Assembly: GCA_002293105.1 (NCBI GenBank) | Contig: DBCP01000026.1 | Coordinates: 23,197-29,381, forward strand | DNA length: 6,185 bases | Source of the DNA: Bacteroidetes bacterium UBA955 | GTDB lineage: Bacteria; Bacteroidota; Bacteroidia; NS11-12g; UBA955 | Reading direction: 5' to 3' | Part shown: piece by piece, positions 5,163 to 6,185 of the stretch | How positions within the stretch are numbered: position 1 is the stretch's first letter | How the letters are laid out: each line of letters starts with the position of its first letter | The notes under the pieces: model-generated | Databases searched by the model: none | Told to the model about the DNA's origin: nothing | Seen by the model: the letters and a program-made list of their open reading frames with translations, nothing else | Program-made: the position numbers and the translations under genes

Positions 5163-6185
5163 TTAAACTTTTCGGATGTGGATGTGTACGGGGTAATCGT
5201 ATACGTCAAGTATGTGCTCACTATCATCCTCTGTAGTTTGGATGGAATGGGCCAATACTTCCCCGCAAATATAAGTGTTAAAATGGTTTACGCTTTCTTG
5301 TACAGCTACATCAGATTTGAAAAGCACTTCAATTCTGTCTGTTAGGTCGAGACCAAGGTCTTTTCTTAGGTTCTGCACGCGGTTCACAAATTCCCTGGCC
5401 ATACCTTCTTGGTGGAGGGCGTCGCTGATGGTAATATCCAGGGCAACGGTAGCGCCATTTTCGGAGGCTACGAGCCATCCGGGCATATCTTGGGTGGCGA
5501 TATCCACGTCTTCGAGCAATAAATCTGTGGGGTTGCCGTTGAGCGATACGTTGAGGGTGCCGTTGTTTTCAAGCTGTCTGATTTGATCTTGCGAGAAGCT
5601 TTGAACGATGGCTGCCATGGCTTTCATTTCACCGCCCAATTTTTTACCAAGGGTTTTGAAATTGGGTTTGATGCTTTTCACCAGGCTGGGGTGATTGGCA
5701 GATACAAATTCAATTTCTTTGACGTTTACTTCCGAGCAGATGAGTTCGCTCATGTGTTGAACGGCTTCTTTGACTTCGGGTTTATCGGCTGGGAACAGGA
5801 TTTTTTGTAGGGGCTGACGCACCTTGATTTTCTCTTTTTTCCGCAAGCTCAACACCAGGCTGCAGACTTGTTGCGCCAAGGCCATGGATTGTTCCAGTTT
5901 GGGGTTAACCGCCGCTTCATCGGCTTTGGGCCAGGTGGTCAGGTGCACACTGCTTGGCACGGTATTTTGTGCGATGCCAGCGGTGTTCAAAGCTCTGTAC
6001 AACCAATCGCTAAAGAACGGGGCGATGGGTGCGGTGAGCTGGGTAACTGTATTGAGGCAGCGATAGAGGGTTTCGTAGGCCGCCTTTTTATCATCGTTGA
6101 GTTCCCCTTTCCAGAATCTGCGTCTTGAAAGTCGCACATACCAGTTGGAGAGTTGTTCACCCACGAAATCTTCGATGGCTCGGCC
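5163..6185 (-). CDS. ileS: Isoleucyl-tRNA synthetase, C-terminal third (cut by window edge)
   Basis: The last 340 residues of isoleucyl-tRNA synthetase are present; the frame stays open to the right edge, so the catalytic domain with the HIGH and KMSKS motifs lies outside. The visible part begins in the anticodon-binding helical domain: DFVGEQLSNWYVRLSRRRFW (6-25) and LTAPIAPFFSDWLYR (50-64) are characteristic of this enzyme. Next comes VLSLRKKEKIKVRQPL (111-126), then a long C-terminal region with AREFVNRVQNLRKDLGLDL (263-281), ending in HIHIRKV. There is no C-terminal cysteine cluster, so the zinc finger of E. coli-type IleRS is absent. Together these points fit the eukaryote-like type 2 IleRS, a form known for poor sensitivity to mupirocin; that is family knowledge and untested here. 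A GTG at 6164 is an internal codon, not the start. It is the first gene of the visible operon. Confidence 0.96.
   Translation of the reverse strand, partial: GRAIEDFVGEQLSNWYVRLSRRRFWKGELNDDKKAAYETLYRCLNTVTQLTAPIAPFFSDWLYRALNTAGIAQNTVPSSVHLTTWPKADEAAVNPKLEQSMALAQQVCSLVLSLRKKEKIKVRQPLQKILFPADKPEVKEAVQHMSELICSEVNVKEIEFVSANHPSLVKSIKPNFKTLGKKLGGEMKAMAAIVQSFSQDQIRQLENNGTLNVSLNGNPTDLLLEDVDIATQDMPGWLVASENGATVALDITISDALHQEGMAREFVNRVQNLRKDLGLDLTDRIEVLFKSDVAVQESVNHFNTYICGEVLAHSIQTTEDDSEHILDVYDYPVHIHIRKV

Overview
The window reads like a chromosomal housekeeping segment from a Bacteroidota bacterium. The evidence is: a TonB-dependent receptor with an N-terminal carboxypeptidase-regulatory-like domain; an LspA and a DksA/TraR-like protein of the Bacteroidota form, lying directly behind ileS; start codons with no Shine-Dalgarno sequence; and promoter-like boxes resembling the Bacteroidota TTTG / TAnnTTTG pattern. 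GC content is moderate and looks even throughout, and I see no insertion sequence, phage gene, tRNA, rRNA or CRISPR array. Species cannot be assigned from the sequence alone.

All seven genes are on the minus strand, so transcription runs from high to low coordinates. At the right edge is the 3' part of ileS (5163-6185, cut by the window end). It is followed after 3 nt by a DksA/TraR-like regulator (4785-5159), after 7 nt by lspA (4103-4777), after 37 nt by lysS (2542-4065), and then by a 90-residue winged-helix-like protein of unknown function (2270-2542) whose ATG overlaps the lysS stop codon by one base. These five probably form one operon joining two tRNA-charging enzymes, a probable RNA-polymerase-binding stress regulator, and the peptidase that matures lipoproteins. 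The 37-nt gap before lysS holds a small hairpin and a promoter-like box, so lysS may also be controlled separately.

A 110-nt gap (2160-2269) then carries a plausible promoter for gltA, the type II citrate synthase (867-2159), with an imperfect palindrome over its upstream box. I see no terminator after the 90-residue gene, so read-through into gltA is possible. gltA ends 23 nt before a perfect 16-bp hairpin terminator (809-843). Beyond it starts a TonB-dependent outer-membrane receptor (720 down to the left edge), of which only the signal peptide, the regulatory domain and the plug are present.

No stretch longer than 300 bases lacks a gene. I found no clear new multi-gene system. The items most worth a second look are the lysS-coupled unknown protein, the DksA-like protein with a degenerate zinc finger, the lysS leader hairpin, and the palindrome at the gltA promoter.
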